Below are positions 1 to 12,500 of a stretch of DNA of 64,000 bases, piece after piece. Source of the stretch: Glandiceps talaboti. Lineage: Eukaryota; Hemichordata; Enteropneusta; Spengelidae. The stretch is from contig NC_135550.1 of the NCBI RefSeq assembly GCF_964340395.1, positions 21,103,676 through 21,167,675 on the forward strand, given 5' to 3'. Position numbers and translations under genes: made by a program. The notes beneath the pieces are model-generated. The model was not told where the DNA came from, did not search any database, and was given only the letters and a program-made list of their open reading frames with translations. Each line of letters begins with the position of its first letter. The stretch's first letter is position 1.

Positions 1-330
1 GTGTGACCAAGGTGACTATGATGTCACAGATGTGTTGATGAGGTAAATAGAGGTCATGTTTAGGTCACGCAATAAAAAAATTTCAAACAACCATCATGCA
101 CATTATGCATGATATTTGCTGGCTCAGCATTCTATTGGATAATCCAAAACATCCTATATGTGGTGTGACCAAGGTGACTCATTAACATATGACATGTTGA
201 TGAGGTAATAAGAGTACATATCAGGTCACACTGTACAATTTCGCACAACCACACACTGTAATGCAAATAAAAGGTGCTGCAATAATTTGTCTGTAGTATG
301 ACATCAAATTACACAATTTGAAAATGTGAC
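1..330. repeat. tandem duplication, ~160-bp unit
   Basis: The phrase gtgtgaccaaggtgact occurs at 1 and again at about 161. Each is followed by a related stretch (tgttgatgaggtaa, then a GGTCAC-type word, then a run with tttc.caacca). This is a roughly 160-bp unit in two diverged copies, the first probably cut by the window edge. No coding signal seen. Confidence 0.6.
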
Positions 331-902
331 TTTGTCACTTGGGAACGATGTGAACTACAAAATATAATGCTTTCAGTTGTGATTTACATTCAAGTCTCTA
401 TTTAAGTTTTGCAAAGTTGTACTAACTCTGGTAAAAAAAATGTAGTTCTTCCACATGGTGTATCTAGTCATAGCAACACGTTAACATTTATTTATAACTT
501 TCAAACTATGAAAACTTGCATTTTTGGGTTGCCTGGGGCCTAGAAATTTGTAATTGACATTTCATAGTTATTCAACACTGTGAACACACACTGAACATGC
601 ATTCAATGCATTACTAAAGTTTAAAGTGTGAACTTTACGTTTACACATGGTATATACAAGTTCGTTTTGATATGGTATTTTGAAATTTAATGTGATCATG
701 ATTGTCCAAAATGAAAACACACTGGATTGTTTTGTTAAATCCTTTCAAAGAGTGGGTTTTTTTAGATCACAGTCCTCCCACACTAAAAACACTCTATGTT
801 TTGAGAGGATTTGATTTGAGATTACATTACAGTATAATGTTATAACTGCTTCCATTTCATTAACATTTTACTCATCTCTTATTGCCAACACATTCACCTT
901 AT

Positions 903-1037
903 TAAAAGTGGCCATATGGATGAGAATTGGGTATTTATTTTGAATTTTGAATTTATAAAGAATATTATCATGGCTTTATCAATTAAAAATCCAAAATAAG
1001 TACCCAATCCTCATCCAGATGGCCATTTTAAATATGG
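903..1037. repeat. short hairpin MITE (GGCCATATGGATGAG family)
   Basis: The left end reads aaaagtggccatatggatga and the right end is its near reverse complement (catccagatggccatttta), with an AT-rich middle in which tatttattttgaattttga pairs with tccaaaataagtacc. It is a shortened relative of the full element at 23969-24332. Partial copies lie at about 55990-56172 and 39392-39480. Confidence 0.7.
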
Positions 1038-1234
1038 CATGACAAGATATTCAAACAAAAATCAAATCAATATACAGTGTAATGTACCTTCCATAATAAC
1101 AAAACTACTACACAACTACTTTCTCCAAAGGTGAAAAACTTTCAATTATTTTGGACCAAGGACATTTTATCTTAATATGTTGTCATAAAGCTAGAAAATA
1201 TACATATAAAAGTTTTCAAATGTCAACTAAAAAA

Positions 1235-1535
1235 AAAAACACCTTTTTCATCTTTTTCACATTTCCTTTTTCAACATTTCCTTACTGGCTAGATGCTTCT
1301 TATTTCTATGCTACCAATATTCTATTAGTTTAGAAAGAAAATATTTTTTTTTAAACTTTTATTTTTTTCTTATTTTTCACATTTCCCTTTTCGACATTTC
1401 CTTACTGGCTAGATGTTTCTTGTTTCTATGCTACCAACATTCTATTAGTTTAGAAAGAAATTCAAAAAAGTTTTTTTTTTTTTTTTTTTCTTATTTTTCA
1501 CATTTCCCTTTTCAACATTTCCTTACTGACATGAT
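1235..1535. repeat. tandem repeat, ~120-bp T-rich unit
   Basis: Two full units and a third partial one share cacatttcccttttcaacat, then ccttactggctagatg, a ctatgctaccaa block, ttctattagtttagaaaga and a poly-T run. The small ORF here is only low-complexity translation. From 1535 to 2396 I see no gene or clear element. Confidence 0.75.
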
Positions 1536-2396
1536 ACTTATTGTTTCTCCACCACCACTCCTTCAGTTGAGAAACATCAAGAATGCATAACATATCACAT
1601 TGTACTTAGATTTTTTTAAAATTCTAAAATAGCATCTGTTCTATAAATACATGCAATATTCTATATTTTCTATATCATATATACAAATCAGTACTTTGAT
1701 GTTGTCTACTCTAAATGCAAGGCTTTATACACATGTTGTCTGACTTGACTAGACTGCAGGCTAGGTCAGGCTATGGTCTATCTCAAGCTATTCAAACACA
1801 TTGTATAGTTTGCATTAGTGCAGTGTAGGATTGTAAGATCACAGCAAGTCTCACGACTAACTCAACTGTAGCACAGGGTCAGCTACTTTTATTTCAGCCA
1901 AATATTCTCCATAGTCTACAAAACAAAACAAAACTATCTATTCTCCAAATACCTCTGCTATAGATATTAGATGTTATACCGGTGACTTTTTCCACCCACC
2001 AAATTATTAGGAACTTACACAATGCTACAATCATTGTACACACAAAACACCATGAGCATCTATTAACTAATCTTAAAAAAAACATCACAACAAATTCTAA
2101 TAGGTTCTTCAACTTCAAGGTACCATATAAAACTTCCTTGTACAATGTCTATTCATGCAAATATCATTTGTTGACACAGATCTACATCAGTTGTGATCAC
2201 ATTATGGTAAATTAAAATGTTTTTAATTTACAACTTCAAAATATCTTCCATGGTGTCAACTTGTGGTTAGATTAGTACACATCTAAATGCAACTAGCACA
2301 CCATGCACAAAGCAATCTGTAATTTCAATGCATGCTATACAAACATTTACAGTTAGCAACTACAAAAACATCCTATAAAACCATCCTCTTAGAACT

Positions 2397-2402
2397 TTTA
2401 TT
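2397..2402 (-). terminator. poly(A) signal of the TNFR-like gene
   Basis: AATAAA on the minus strand, about 300 bp downstream of the stop codon at 2703. It is the nearest canonical signal, but its use is not proven by sequence alone. Confidence 0.45.
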
Positions 2403-2702
2403 ACTCTCCTATGGGAGTTGTTGTTTTCACCCCTTTGTCTATTGTCTGTTAGTAGGATATATCCAAAACTATAGACAGATTTAGAAGAAGCATATGCAAA
2501 TTAGATGCGTATGAGATAAGGAGTGATTCTATCTACATGTACAACACATGACTCTTCATCATGTTTCCTACTCATCTTTATAGTCTGGATGCCATTGCCT
2601 GATATCAAATCATCTCTAACCCCAAGAGAATGATGGATGAAGGATATCACTAGACTAACTGATCTTGTTCTTGCAGCTAGTATTTTCACTCGGTCAGAAA
2701 AA

Positions 2703-5604
2703 TCATACTGAAGTATTCTTGCCATCATCACTGGGCTGTGTGATTGTGATTGCTTCATGAAAACTACTTCCTCTAATTCTAGCACTTTGGTTATGATGGT
2801 AATCTTGAGGTGCAGCTGTTCTTGTTAAGGGCTGAAGTTCCTCTGCAGTGCCAAGGTAGGGTTGACTTTCATTACGTATATGTTCATTGAGTTCACTTCT
2901 GTTGGGCACACTTTCAGTAAGTTGGTGTTCATTTGGTGTGTGTTCTCTGCATCTATGCCCTTTGGATGCATGTCCATTTGTCACATGACTGTTTGGTACC
3001 TTCCCATTGGGTATATGCCCATTGGGTATATGTCCGTTAGTTTCGTGTCCCTTGTGTTCCCTTTCATTGGGTACTTGCCCATTTGGTGCTTTTCCATTGT
3101 GAACACTATTACTGGGGGCATACATATCCCCTTCCTTAGTTACATTACCACTCTGTACATCTGTTCAAATGAAAAAGGAATACAGATTTAGGTAACATGG
3201 TTAATATTTGGTGCAAGCACATTTCAGCAGAACTACAAATTCTCTTTTAACAGATCATACCAATTACTACATGAGCAGATGAAAAAGTGCAGTATTTTGA
3301 CATCAGGGATGTAATCAGGATGAGCTGATTGAGAGACAATGAGGTCATCGTAGCTATGTCACTTTTTTTTTCTAGATCAGTGTGTTGATACCACATATTA
3401 AATGTCCTTGCCTATATCTCATTATTGTTCCTCAGACCAAGAGAGACAACAAATATGCAATGGGTATTTTTAAAAGTGTCAATCTCAGTAAACTTGTGAG
3501 TATAATAAATCAACTTTCCATAATTATTCACTATACCTGTTTTGTCTTTATGATCGCTATCAATACCATTTTCCAAGTCATTTCCACTGCTTCTGTTCCT
3601 AGCACAGAGACGTCTGATACATTTGTAGCCAAAGACAAATATACATTTTATATAAGGAGCAACAGCCAGTATAATCACACTTAGATCCAACAAAAAATAT
3701 TGTCCCAGTATACCTATGGTAACAAAATGGTAAAAATAAAATATTGTAGGTATCCATTCAATTTTATCATGCAAATCTTGATAAGCCAGTGAACAACAAA
3801 GACATGTAAAAGGACTGATAGCTTAAAGCCTTAACACTTTCCAAAGTAATTTTCTGAAATAACAACATAAACATCAAATTTTTTTTCTCTCACAGGGGAA
3901 GTCAGAGGTCTTGTGTAGCCTGTCGACATGACTCAGATAGCTGCCAAATTCTCCACCAATCCCTTACATGTAAAACTGATTCAGTTAACCACATCCCCAA
4001 AAACACTTTATCAGAATAACCATTTTTACATAATTTACATGTAAAGCACATGTAAATTAGGGGGCATCAGTCTGACTTGCCCCTTTGGGATTTGAAAGAC
4101 TCTGCAGTCACAGACAAATTCTGGTAATACTTGCAAAATTTATTTCTGATGTTTCTTGTACCATGATTTGGGTTGGGAATCTTAATTGGAAAAGATGAGA
4201 TAACACAGGTAGATTATCCCAATACTTATCCCATTAACAAATACGCATTTCTAATATTATGTGGAATATTCATTCATTTGTCCATTCTTTTTGTTTCAAC
4301 ATATTCATTCAATAGCTTTATCAGACATGCATGTATCACACCTCAAATTAATTCAATCTGACTTGTCCCTTACATGTAAGATTTGGGAAACTCAGTCACA
4401 GAGGGAACAATTTGGTAAAACTTGCATAGATTTCCAACGTTTCATGTAACTTAATTTTGTAATTCGTAAAAAGCTGAGGTAATTCACATAGATTTCACCT
4501 ATAGTTATATCCCTTAACATAACAAACAGATAAATAAATCAATGAAAAAATAAATTGGCTAATTATTTATGTGTACAAAAGCACCCAAGGTTACTTTTAT
4601 AGCAAAGGCAAAAATTAACACTAATTTTGATGTTTTACTTCAAGCAGAGAGAGCAAAGAATATTGTTATTACTCACCTTCTGGTGTTATGAGAACCTCTT
4701 TAACAATTGTCTTCTCCGTGGCAGTAATTGCTGATTTACTCTCAAACAATTTCAGATAGTCTGAAAATTAAAAAGCCATCATACATAAGCATAGGAAATA
4801 TTACAGATAGGTGCATCAGCCTTTGCCATGAACAAAATAAAAAGCAAAATAAAAAAAACATACAAACAATTTCGAAATGATCCAATCCCAGGTTATCACA
4901 TATACATGTATTATCAACAGAGCCACAATGAGTGATTACATTTTTACCAAAACTCTGTCAGACAACTGTTTTACTCATCCAAATTTTACTCCTGAACCGA
5001 CAGGGTAACTCTATACACGTTACCTTGAATTTGTCAGTCAAGATGAACGAATAAAATTGGATGAAAACATCATCAAAAGATACGGGCTATTGACCCTAGG
5101 TCTACCGTTGGGCCATCGTCTCTCTGTCACAGAGGGACGGGACGGGCCATGGACAATGGCAATGGTTAATCTAACCATGGATGTCTCACTAATACATCCA
5201 TGATCTAACCACCCCTTCGACACTACACGTTTGTGGGCTTTTCGGGCTTTTCACAATAAACAATGATGACATCACGTTGATAGTAAACGTGATGTAAATA
5301 AACAAAACAAAACAAAACAAAACAAACCTGAGCAGTACTCTTGACATTCAAATCTTGGAGTTGGTAGGGGTTGATTCAAATGTTTGCCAATATCTTCATG
5401 TGAATAGCCAGGACATATCTCGGAGCATTCACCGCACGTGGAGATCCCTGAGCCATGGTATAGGCAATATTGTTCTACCGTACATGACGGACTGCAGTTT
5501 CCATCGCTTGTTTGCGCATCGATCTGAACTATCAAAAGAGCTACACAACACAAGAAGACAATAACGTTGTTTTGTATAGAGAGATTTGTTTCTTGAAGGT
5601 TCAT
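2703..5604 (-). CDS. single-pass membrane protein with short TNFR-like cysteine-rich ectodomain
   Basis: Four coding exons: 5604-5328, 4760-4677, 3713-3537 and 3160-2703, all junctions phase 1 with GT-AG borders, giving 331 aa. Residues 1-30 form a signal peptide (start at the second Met of the frame, just before the hydrophobic stretch). Eight cysteines lie at 37, 41, 47, 57, 60, 64, 87 and 91, spaced as in a small TNFR/Fn14-like module. After a Ser/Thr-rich stalk there is a membrane segment at about 124-145, followed by a basic Cys-rich stop-transfer stretch. The roughly 180-residue tail is dominated by degenerate PNGH-type repeats. The architecture fits a small TNF-receptor-type signalling receptor. 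I see no death domain and no convincing TRAF motif. The receptor class is an inference from Cys spacing and topology; another Cys-rich type I receptor is possible. Confidence 0.6.
4030..4470. repeat. diverged tandem duplication in intron
   Basis: Inside intron 2 of the TNFR-like gene, words around tctgacttgcccctttggga recur about 280 bp later (tctgacttgtcccttacatg). In both copies they are followed by cagtcacag, a ggtaa.acttgca block and ttt.tgatgttt or a close variant. Two old copies of one unit. Confidence 0.55.
5163..5211. repeat. small palindrome, CATGGATGT...ACATCCATG
   Basis: Inverted arms ggttaatctaaccatggatg and ctaatacatccatg followed by atctaacc, in intron 1 of the TNFR-like gene. 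The same core word occurs in the perfect palindrome at 56871-56905. Confidence 0.6.
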
Positions 5605-5968
5605 GGTGTCTCTGTATCCGTACATGTACTCCTTTCCCGTGGGCAGTTGATAATTATATCGTTGAGTTTACCGTGAAACTGCACTGTCACTGTCAGAGAG
5701 CGAGTGCTTTCTGATAAACCAACTCTCCGTTCTGGGCACTTATTTCGAGCATATGCGGTGGAAAAACCCATTTCCAAAGGTTCTACTAGTTGAGAAAATT
5801 GCGAAATCATCATGTATCATACGACTAGCAGTTGAGTCATCACACCGGATATCGCGATATCGGCTTGCTCATGTTATTGATGTTGTTGTAGTCGTTCTAG
5901 GATGACGTCTACATCAATGACCCCGTGTTTGAGGTCATCGCGCGAGATTCATGCCATGCATACCGTAT

Positions 5969-6170
5969 TAGGGGTAGACCATTCGATATCCTGGGGGGGG
6001 GGCTTGGAAGATTGGTGGAGAGTCATTATTTTTTTCCCACCTGCTTGCCTGAGAATTATTTTTTCTCTCCTTCGCCTATGCTGGCAACTTTTTTTTCTTT
6101 GCTTCTTTGAGATATCCGGATTTTTTTTACGTCAATGTTGAACACCTACATTTGTTGCCACAATTTTCTG
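5969..6170 (+). repeat. T-run-rich repetitive element, one end only
   Basis: Starts ggggtagaccattcgatatc followed by a G run and cttggaagat, then a series of short poly-T runs separated by ordinary sequence. The same terminal word is found in inverse orientation at about 8150-8197 and as both ends of a fuller copy at 32366-32694. It lies in the 5' flank of the TNFR-like gene. Confidence 0.6.
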
Positions 6171-6369
6171 TTTTGTTTTCGCACACGGCCGCAATACAGA
6201 GAGTAAAAAGATGCTGTTCTATCACACACATATTGTATTTAGAAAACTACATATTTCATACATGTTTGATTTTCAATTAAATAAACATCGTTGACATGAT
6301 ATGGTGACACACCGAAAATACAAATCGGAAACTTGATTGGTGAGCTCAAACATTCAGATAGACTGGTCA

Positions 6370-7420
6370 GTTTCTCCAGCTTGGGAGGGGGGTGTCAGTG
6401 TTTCAGTGTTTCATAGCATCTGACAGTAAGCTGTAGAGGGAAGGGCTCTGAGACTGGGATATGTCCACCTCTTGTGTGAGTGTGTGTGAATGGGGGGGGG
6501 GGTCTCCCCTTAGAAGCCCTGGGGGATTTTTACCGGGCAATGTTTAGGCTATTCACACAATAATTTGCAAACTTTACAAGACAGCTCTAACATGTAAAAA
6601 GCAACTACGTGAGGTTGAAACATTTTTGAAATAAAGTTTCATAGCACCTTGACACTAAGAGGTGGAGGAAAGAACTTTGATTTGAGACTGGAACATGTCT
6701 ACCCGTTACGGGGGGTTCTAGGGGGTCTCCCCTTAGAAGCCCTGGAGGTTTTTTACTTCTATATAAAGGCAATGTTTAGGCTATTCACAGACACTTTCAG
6801 ACAATAATTTGCAAGCTTTACAAGACAGCTCTAACATGTAAAAAGCAACTACACATGGTTGAAACATTTTTGAATAAATAACCATCGTTATTTAGCTCTA
6901 CGTAGAGGAGGCGATCAGGCTAAAAACGTAAACATCTACTACGAAGGTCAATTCAAGCTAAATAACGATGGTAAGATAGCAATGCACGATTAGCCGACAT
7001 CTACATCGGATTTTAATCAGATTGGGTTGAAACATGTTTGAAATAAAGTTCCATAGCATCTTGACAGTAAGAGGTGGAGGAAAGAACTTTGATTTGAAAC
7101 TGGAACATGTCTACCTCTTATGGGGGAGGGGGTTCTAGGGGGTGTCCCCTATAAGCCCTGGAGGATTTTTACTCTTAAAACCAATTTTCAGGCTATTAAC
7201 AGACACTTTCAGACAATAATTTGCAAGCTTTACAAGACAGCTCTAACAATTGTAAAAAGCAACTACACATGGTTGAAACATTTTTGAAATAAAGTTTCAT
7301 AGCATCTTGACAGTAAGAGGTGGAGGGAAAAACTTTGATTTGAGGCTTGGACATGTCTACCTCTTATGGGGGGGGGGTCCTAGGGGAATTCCCCTAGAAG
7401 CTTTTCAAGTTTTTTTTTAC
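6370..7420. repeat. tandem repeat array, ~300-bp unit, four copies
   Basis: Four diverged units share a cluster of words: gtttcatagcatcttgacag, then taagaggtggagg, gaacatgtctacctctta, a G run with ctaggggg, tccccttagaagccctgg, aataatttgcaagctttaca and agacagctctaacatgtaaa. A foldback element sits in the third unit at about 6880-7024. No ORF of note. From 7420 to 7975 I see only unremarkable AT-rich sequence. Confidence 0.8.
6880..7024. mobile_element. foldback element (CAATCTGATTAAAATCC family), left end truncated
   Basis: Ends ctacatcggattttaatcag-attg. It contains the inverted pair ccatcgttatttagct and agctaaataacgatgg around gaggaggcgatcaggct. The distal left arm is missing. Related to the two complete copies at 34614-34855 and 35273-35495. 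Confidence 0.75.
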
Positions 7421-7975
7421 CAATTTTGGTGAATCTTATTGTTGGTTTAACGAATGAGTGGCCTCTGGGGTGATGGAGTCCAAGGGGCATTGATATTGCA
7501 TGTATAGTAAAGTTACTGATGTGTTAGAGCACTTTAGGAGGTCATACCTAGTGTACAATAGAAACTTGAATTTGAGTTGTGGTGTCGATACATATAGTGT
7601 CTGAAATAGGAAGTATATCATCCCTTCTTACAAATTCATACTGAAGAGACTAGAACAATTTAGATTAAGTTCTTTTATAAACTATCCAATAGTATGAAGA
7701 TTACCATTACAAAACCTTCAAGTTCACTTTTGCCCCAAAGTGTAAGATAAGTGAAGCACTGATTGTGAAACAGCCAAACACTTACATGGCATGTTCTATA
7801 ACTAGTGTGGTAGCTAGGTAATACATGTATTATATGTATAATTCTATGTATAGTTATGTTTGAACCCTTACATGAAGTAATATTTAAACTATTTATGAAA
7901 GACCACAGGCTAACGAAACTGACTGGTCCCTGACATGTGTTTGAAACTGTTTGTCATGATTTGACAAGTGTGCTG

Positions 7976-8197
7976 GGTGGAGAGGTACGAGCAGGTTGAA
8001 CAGGATATTCGAACCTGTGCATCATTTCCCTGCCAAGACAATTTTTTTTTCTAGCAGCAGCAGTGGTCCATCTTTTTTTTTCCATCACCCACTCATATCC
8101 GGATTTTTTTTCAAGCAAATCCATTTGGCATCTTTTTTCCCCGAAATCTTCCAAGCCCCCCCAGGATATCAAATGGTCCACCCCTTAGTACCACGTA
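7976..8197 (-). repeat. T-run-rich repetitive element, partial copy
   Basis: Short poly-T runs alternate with ordinary sequence, ending cttccaagcccccccaggat and then atcaaatggtccacccctta. This is the reverse complement of the terminal word at 5969. Only one terminal repeat is visible. Confidence 0.6.
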
Positions 8198-8265
8198 CGC
8201 CCTCTACGCTCGTGATCCAGATATGTTTCAGATCAGAGTGTACGATAATATTGACGTACGTAGAC

Positions 8266-8585
8266 CACAGGCATTTGTTTCCCGAGTTATGTCTCAGAAT
8301 ATTTATATCAGAATACAATGAAATGTCGATAATATCGTTAATATTGATGTAGTCAGCCAACTATATATGAAAGGGGTAAAATTACACTTGTTTCTGTGAT
8401 CGCGCAGGTTCACTCACTGCGAAAGAAAACACCGCAGTGAGTGAACCTGCGCGATCACAGAAACAAGTGTAATTTTAACCCTTTCATATATAGTTGGCTG
8501 ACTACGTCAATAACGATATTATCGACATTTCATTGTATTCTGATATAAATATTCTGAGACATAACTCGGGAAACAAATGCCTGTG
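8266..8585. repeat. large near-perfect palindrome, ~155-bp arms
   Basis: Left arm from cacaggcatttgtttcccga to gttcactcactgcg, an 11-base spacer (aaagaaaacac), then the reverse complement of the left arm almost base for base with a 3-base indel and a few mismatches. It could fold into one long hairpin. No TIR/TSD pair was recognised, and it lies directly beside a T-run-rich element. Confidence 0.9.
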
Positions 8586-8895
8586 CGTAGACCCTATAAG
8601 ATAATACTATGGCTAGGTGAATTTCAAGGTCTTAGAAACCCTTCATTATCCGAAATGTGGGTATACCGTATATGCCAATGGTACCATAAGTACTTACATT
8701 TATAATTATAAATTATAAATCCCTAATAACCAAAATTATTAGGGATTGGCCATAAATTACTGGGAGGGGGGGCGCTGATGGTTTTAGGGATGAATTACTA
8801 TGTATTAGGCCCTAAACACACAATGGGTTCTCCATTCTCGCAAGCCAGGGCGTTTTTTCCGGCTGACGCATTGGCGTTGACTGATAAGACTCGCC

Positions 8896-8973
<78 letters not shown>

Positions 8974-9006
8974 TGACGGCGGCAGTCGCAAGTTTGTAAT
9001 TACAGC

Positions 9007-9044
<38 letters not shown>

Positions 9045-9046
9045 CT
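8896..9046. repeat. (TCA)n and (CAA)n microsatellites
   Basis: About 26 TCA units at 8896-8974, then about 14 CAA units at 9003-9046. Poly-Ser and poly-Met reading frames here are artefacts of the repeats. Confidence 0.95.
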
Positions 9047-9076
9047 AATATACTATAATATATCATTTCAAATGCT

Positions 9077-9082
9077 TTTATT
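9077..9082 (-). terminator. poly(A) signal of the minus-strand secreted paralog
   Basis: AATAAA on the minus strand about 420 bp past the stop codon at 9501. The stretch 9083-9500 is likely its 3' UTR. No other feature seen there. Confidence 0.4.
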
Positions 9083-9500
9083 CAATCTAGGTACAACTAC
9101 GCCATGTTTCTAAATTAATATCATGCATGATAATTACAAATTCAAGATGCCCACGTGTCTATCAGTGCTCAGCTATTCAATGCTGGTAACATTATCTTCA
9201 TTATCAACTGTAATACTACAACAGTTCATCCAGGGTACTTTCCTAAAGTCAAATTGATTTTTGACAGTTCTTACACAAAGTCGAAACAGAATGTTACTGT
9301 GGTAAATTTCCTTCAGCATGCAGCATACGTACTCAGTTGTTACACACGAAGTTTGTCTATCAATAGAATCATTCCATGACTATAAAAGTGACAGACATTG
9401 TCTATCACTGGAATGACTATAAACTACACAGATACATAGAATCAATATTCAAGACGAGGCTGAGAATCAGCAGATATCGCCTGTGTGAAGTCTTCTTCTA

Positions 9501-12500
9501 TTATCGTCCAAGAGCTGTAGAATGAAGTAAAAATATCTTTCATATTTTTGTAAAGTATACATGGGAATGGTTAGACAGCTGTCGAAAAGACTAATTATAA
9601 AGTCAATGAAACTTTACAGTTACTTTTTGCACTTCTGATGACTACAAGTATTTGTTTTGCTGTTGATATACGTCAGTGTCATTAGTCTCGATACTTGCTG
9701 TTTGTTTTTGAATATGAAGATCTAACCAGCCATGAGTGGTGAGATCTTCAGATTTAAAATAAACCGATAGCATCCTGACTATATTGTCACTGTACTGCTC
9801 GATTACTGCCTTCATTGTTTTCCATCAAATGCTCTTATAGTACATTTGCTCTGATGGAATAATTTTCAATTCAATGAAATAAAAAATAATGAAATAAATC
9901 AACTGCAACTAACTATAAGAAGTGAGTCTAGCTACAACACAGACACAGAAAATATGGTTGAAATCTGGTCTTGATGACAAAATCTGGTTTTATAATGATT
10001 GGTGAAATTGTTTTTTTTAAATCTACTTTAGAACCTTACTGAAGATCTGTGAAAACTGTTAAAGTACAATAACTTATTTGGAACCATATCCACTTGTTCC
10101 ATTATCAAACTAAATTACAACGTTGTACAAAGAGACGGCTTCTATCTACGCTGCATATTAGTACTTACAAGAGATGTAGTTCTGGAAACCACCTGGGTTG
10201 ATGGTATAACCATTCACACTAGCTGGGATGGTGAAGGAAGTCTCTAACGGACTCAGTATAGCATCAACGAATTCATTGGTTGGTGATGACGTCAATGAAG
10301 TGATACTGAAGTTGATATCACCTGGCAACAATGATAAACAAAAATAACTAATAAGAAAATAATCACCAATCAACAACAGTAAAAAAGAAAACTATCACCT
10401 TGGCAACAATAGTAAACAGATTTAACAGAAAATTATCATCAATCAACAGCGGTTTTATAATTGACATTCTCTCTATAAAGTTGTTGCCATGAATATATAT
10501 AAACATAGACTTTTCAGAATAAATATTTCCCGTCGACTCGTGTACATTGTATAACAGTATTATACATCAACCAATGTGTTATATAACTAGTTTAAATTTT
10601 AATATTGAGTTTTCCAGACATCATTCCATCCATCACAATTAATCACAATTATTCTTGTGTTATAACTATGGCTATGCAATGTAAAAGGTTTACATAAATA
10701 AAATACAGACCTATTAAATCGTAGACGAAGAATGTTGAATCAACGAAAAATTAGATTTTGGACAGATTTTAGAAATTTAATGTATACTTGAAAGTATCTC
10801 AAGAGAATATCACTATTGTAATTTATTAAAACCAAAAATTATAGTCTCACCGTTGCTTAGTTCGTGAAGGTCAGCCTTGATATCGATCACTCTTGTAAAG
10901 ATGGACAGTGGGAAGACGATGCAGGGTGCCGTAGCCTCAAGACGGACATGTTCTCCGACTGTTGAAGTTCGTCCACGGGTGATGACGTGACCGAATGTTG
11001 TGATTTCAATCATCAAGGACCAGCTTCGTGCGGTATGCAAATCACCAACGTTGCACATGCGCATCCTGAACTCAAAGACATCGAAGAAACTTGCAGTAGT
11101 GTCATGGCAACTATCTATAATACAGAATTATAACGATAAAGTGTACTATTAGCTCAGCTCATCTAGATATTTCATTTACACAGTGCAACTATATCAATGC
11201 ACTAGATGACAAAATGGATGCAAAAGTTACATTTGTAAATGAATTAGAATTTAAAAATTCACATATATTGACTCGCAATGTAACGTTCACCATGACGTCA
11301 GATTGTGTTCGTTAGAACTATTTGTCATGTCTTTCACCATGTTTCCTTGAATGGTACAAATATAGTCTGTACAAATGATGTTACAATTTGGGAAAACATA
11401 AAGAAATACAATGCCAAATACAATGCCATTTGAGTACTAAGTAAAAACATATAAAATTACTCAGGTCATCCGATAGAAAACAGTGCAGATTGAAGAAATA
11501 TTACGTAAATTTGAGGTGAAATCGCCACAGTTAAACCTACCACAAGGTGTCAGTTTGAAATCCTGAGAAGTGTCTGACTTGAGAGTGGTGCTGGCATCGA
11601 GGCAGTCATTTACGACGAACGTATAACTACCGCCATTTTGACTATAAGCGAGACATTTACCAGTGTCGGCAAGACGGAGTTGATGGGCCATTCCTTGCCA
11701 TACAGCAACAGGACCTATACAACATCGACAACAAGAAAGAAGTGCTTGTAACTTTAAAAAATTCATACTCTAACATAAGTATATGCCGTTATTTAATCAT
11801 TCATACATTATTACAACAGGTGAGATTGCCATCAATGGTAGAATTCGGAGCACCTTGCTCTTGGCAGATTTTTAAATAGACGTTTTAAAGTTCTCTTTGT
11901 GCATTTGAATTAGATTTGTTGTAACTGTTATTAATTTTCAACAGCACATCTGCTATTGTTGTTGCTTGTTGTTGTTGTTATTATTATTATTATTATTATT
12001 ATTTACATTATTATGTCCTTTGAATGCATAGTTTAGTAATTAAAGCCCAGTGGTATTTGTGCTTGTTTTGCCCTTGGCACACCAAGATGACAGGCGATGT
12101 TAAAACACACGTGTAGACTACAACTTGAATATTTCACGACACGGGTAATACCAAACATCCTTACCTCCAATCCCAGGTCCATTATTTAGCATGCCCAAGA
12201 ATCGGTCTTTAAGTTTCTTAGAGAGAAAGAAAAGAAACATAATAAGAGAACATCCCAGGCTGGGGCCAGATTACTGTGCTTATACGAATGGTCGGAGCCT
12301 GTTTACCGAATTGATATAAGACCGATAACTAAATTCGTGATTTATATAAAGTAAAGTTTTTATACCTAGAAAATAAATATAGAAAGTTTTCTCTCTACCT
12401 TAGAATTCTGTCTTCTGTGGCACAAAACTAGAGCCATAAATTGATAAACGTGACAATCAAATACACATGATGACCATGCAAATTTAGAAAGAGTGACTGT

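Noticed and set aside
1-1535. CRISPR-like arrays
   Set aside because: Tandem repeats here and at 6370-7420 are long, diverged and directly adjacent without spacers, in a eukaryotic genome.
8778-9066. Poly-Ser and poly-Met ORFs
   Set aside because: Direct translation of TCA and CAA microsatellites.
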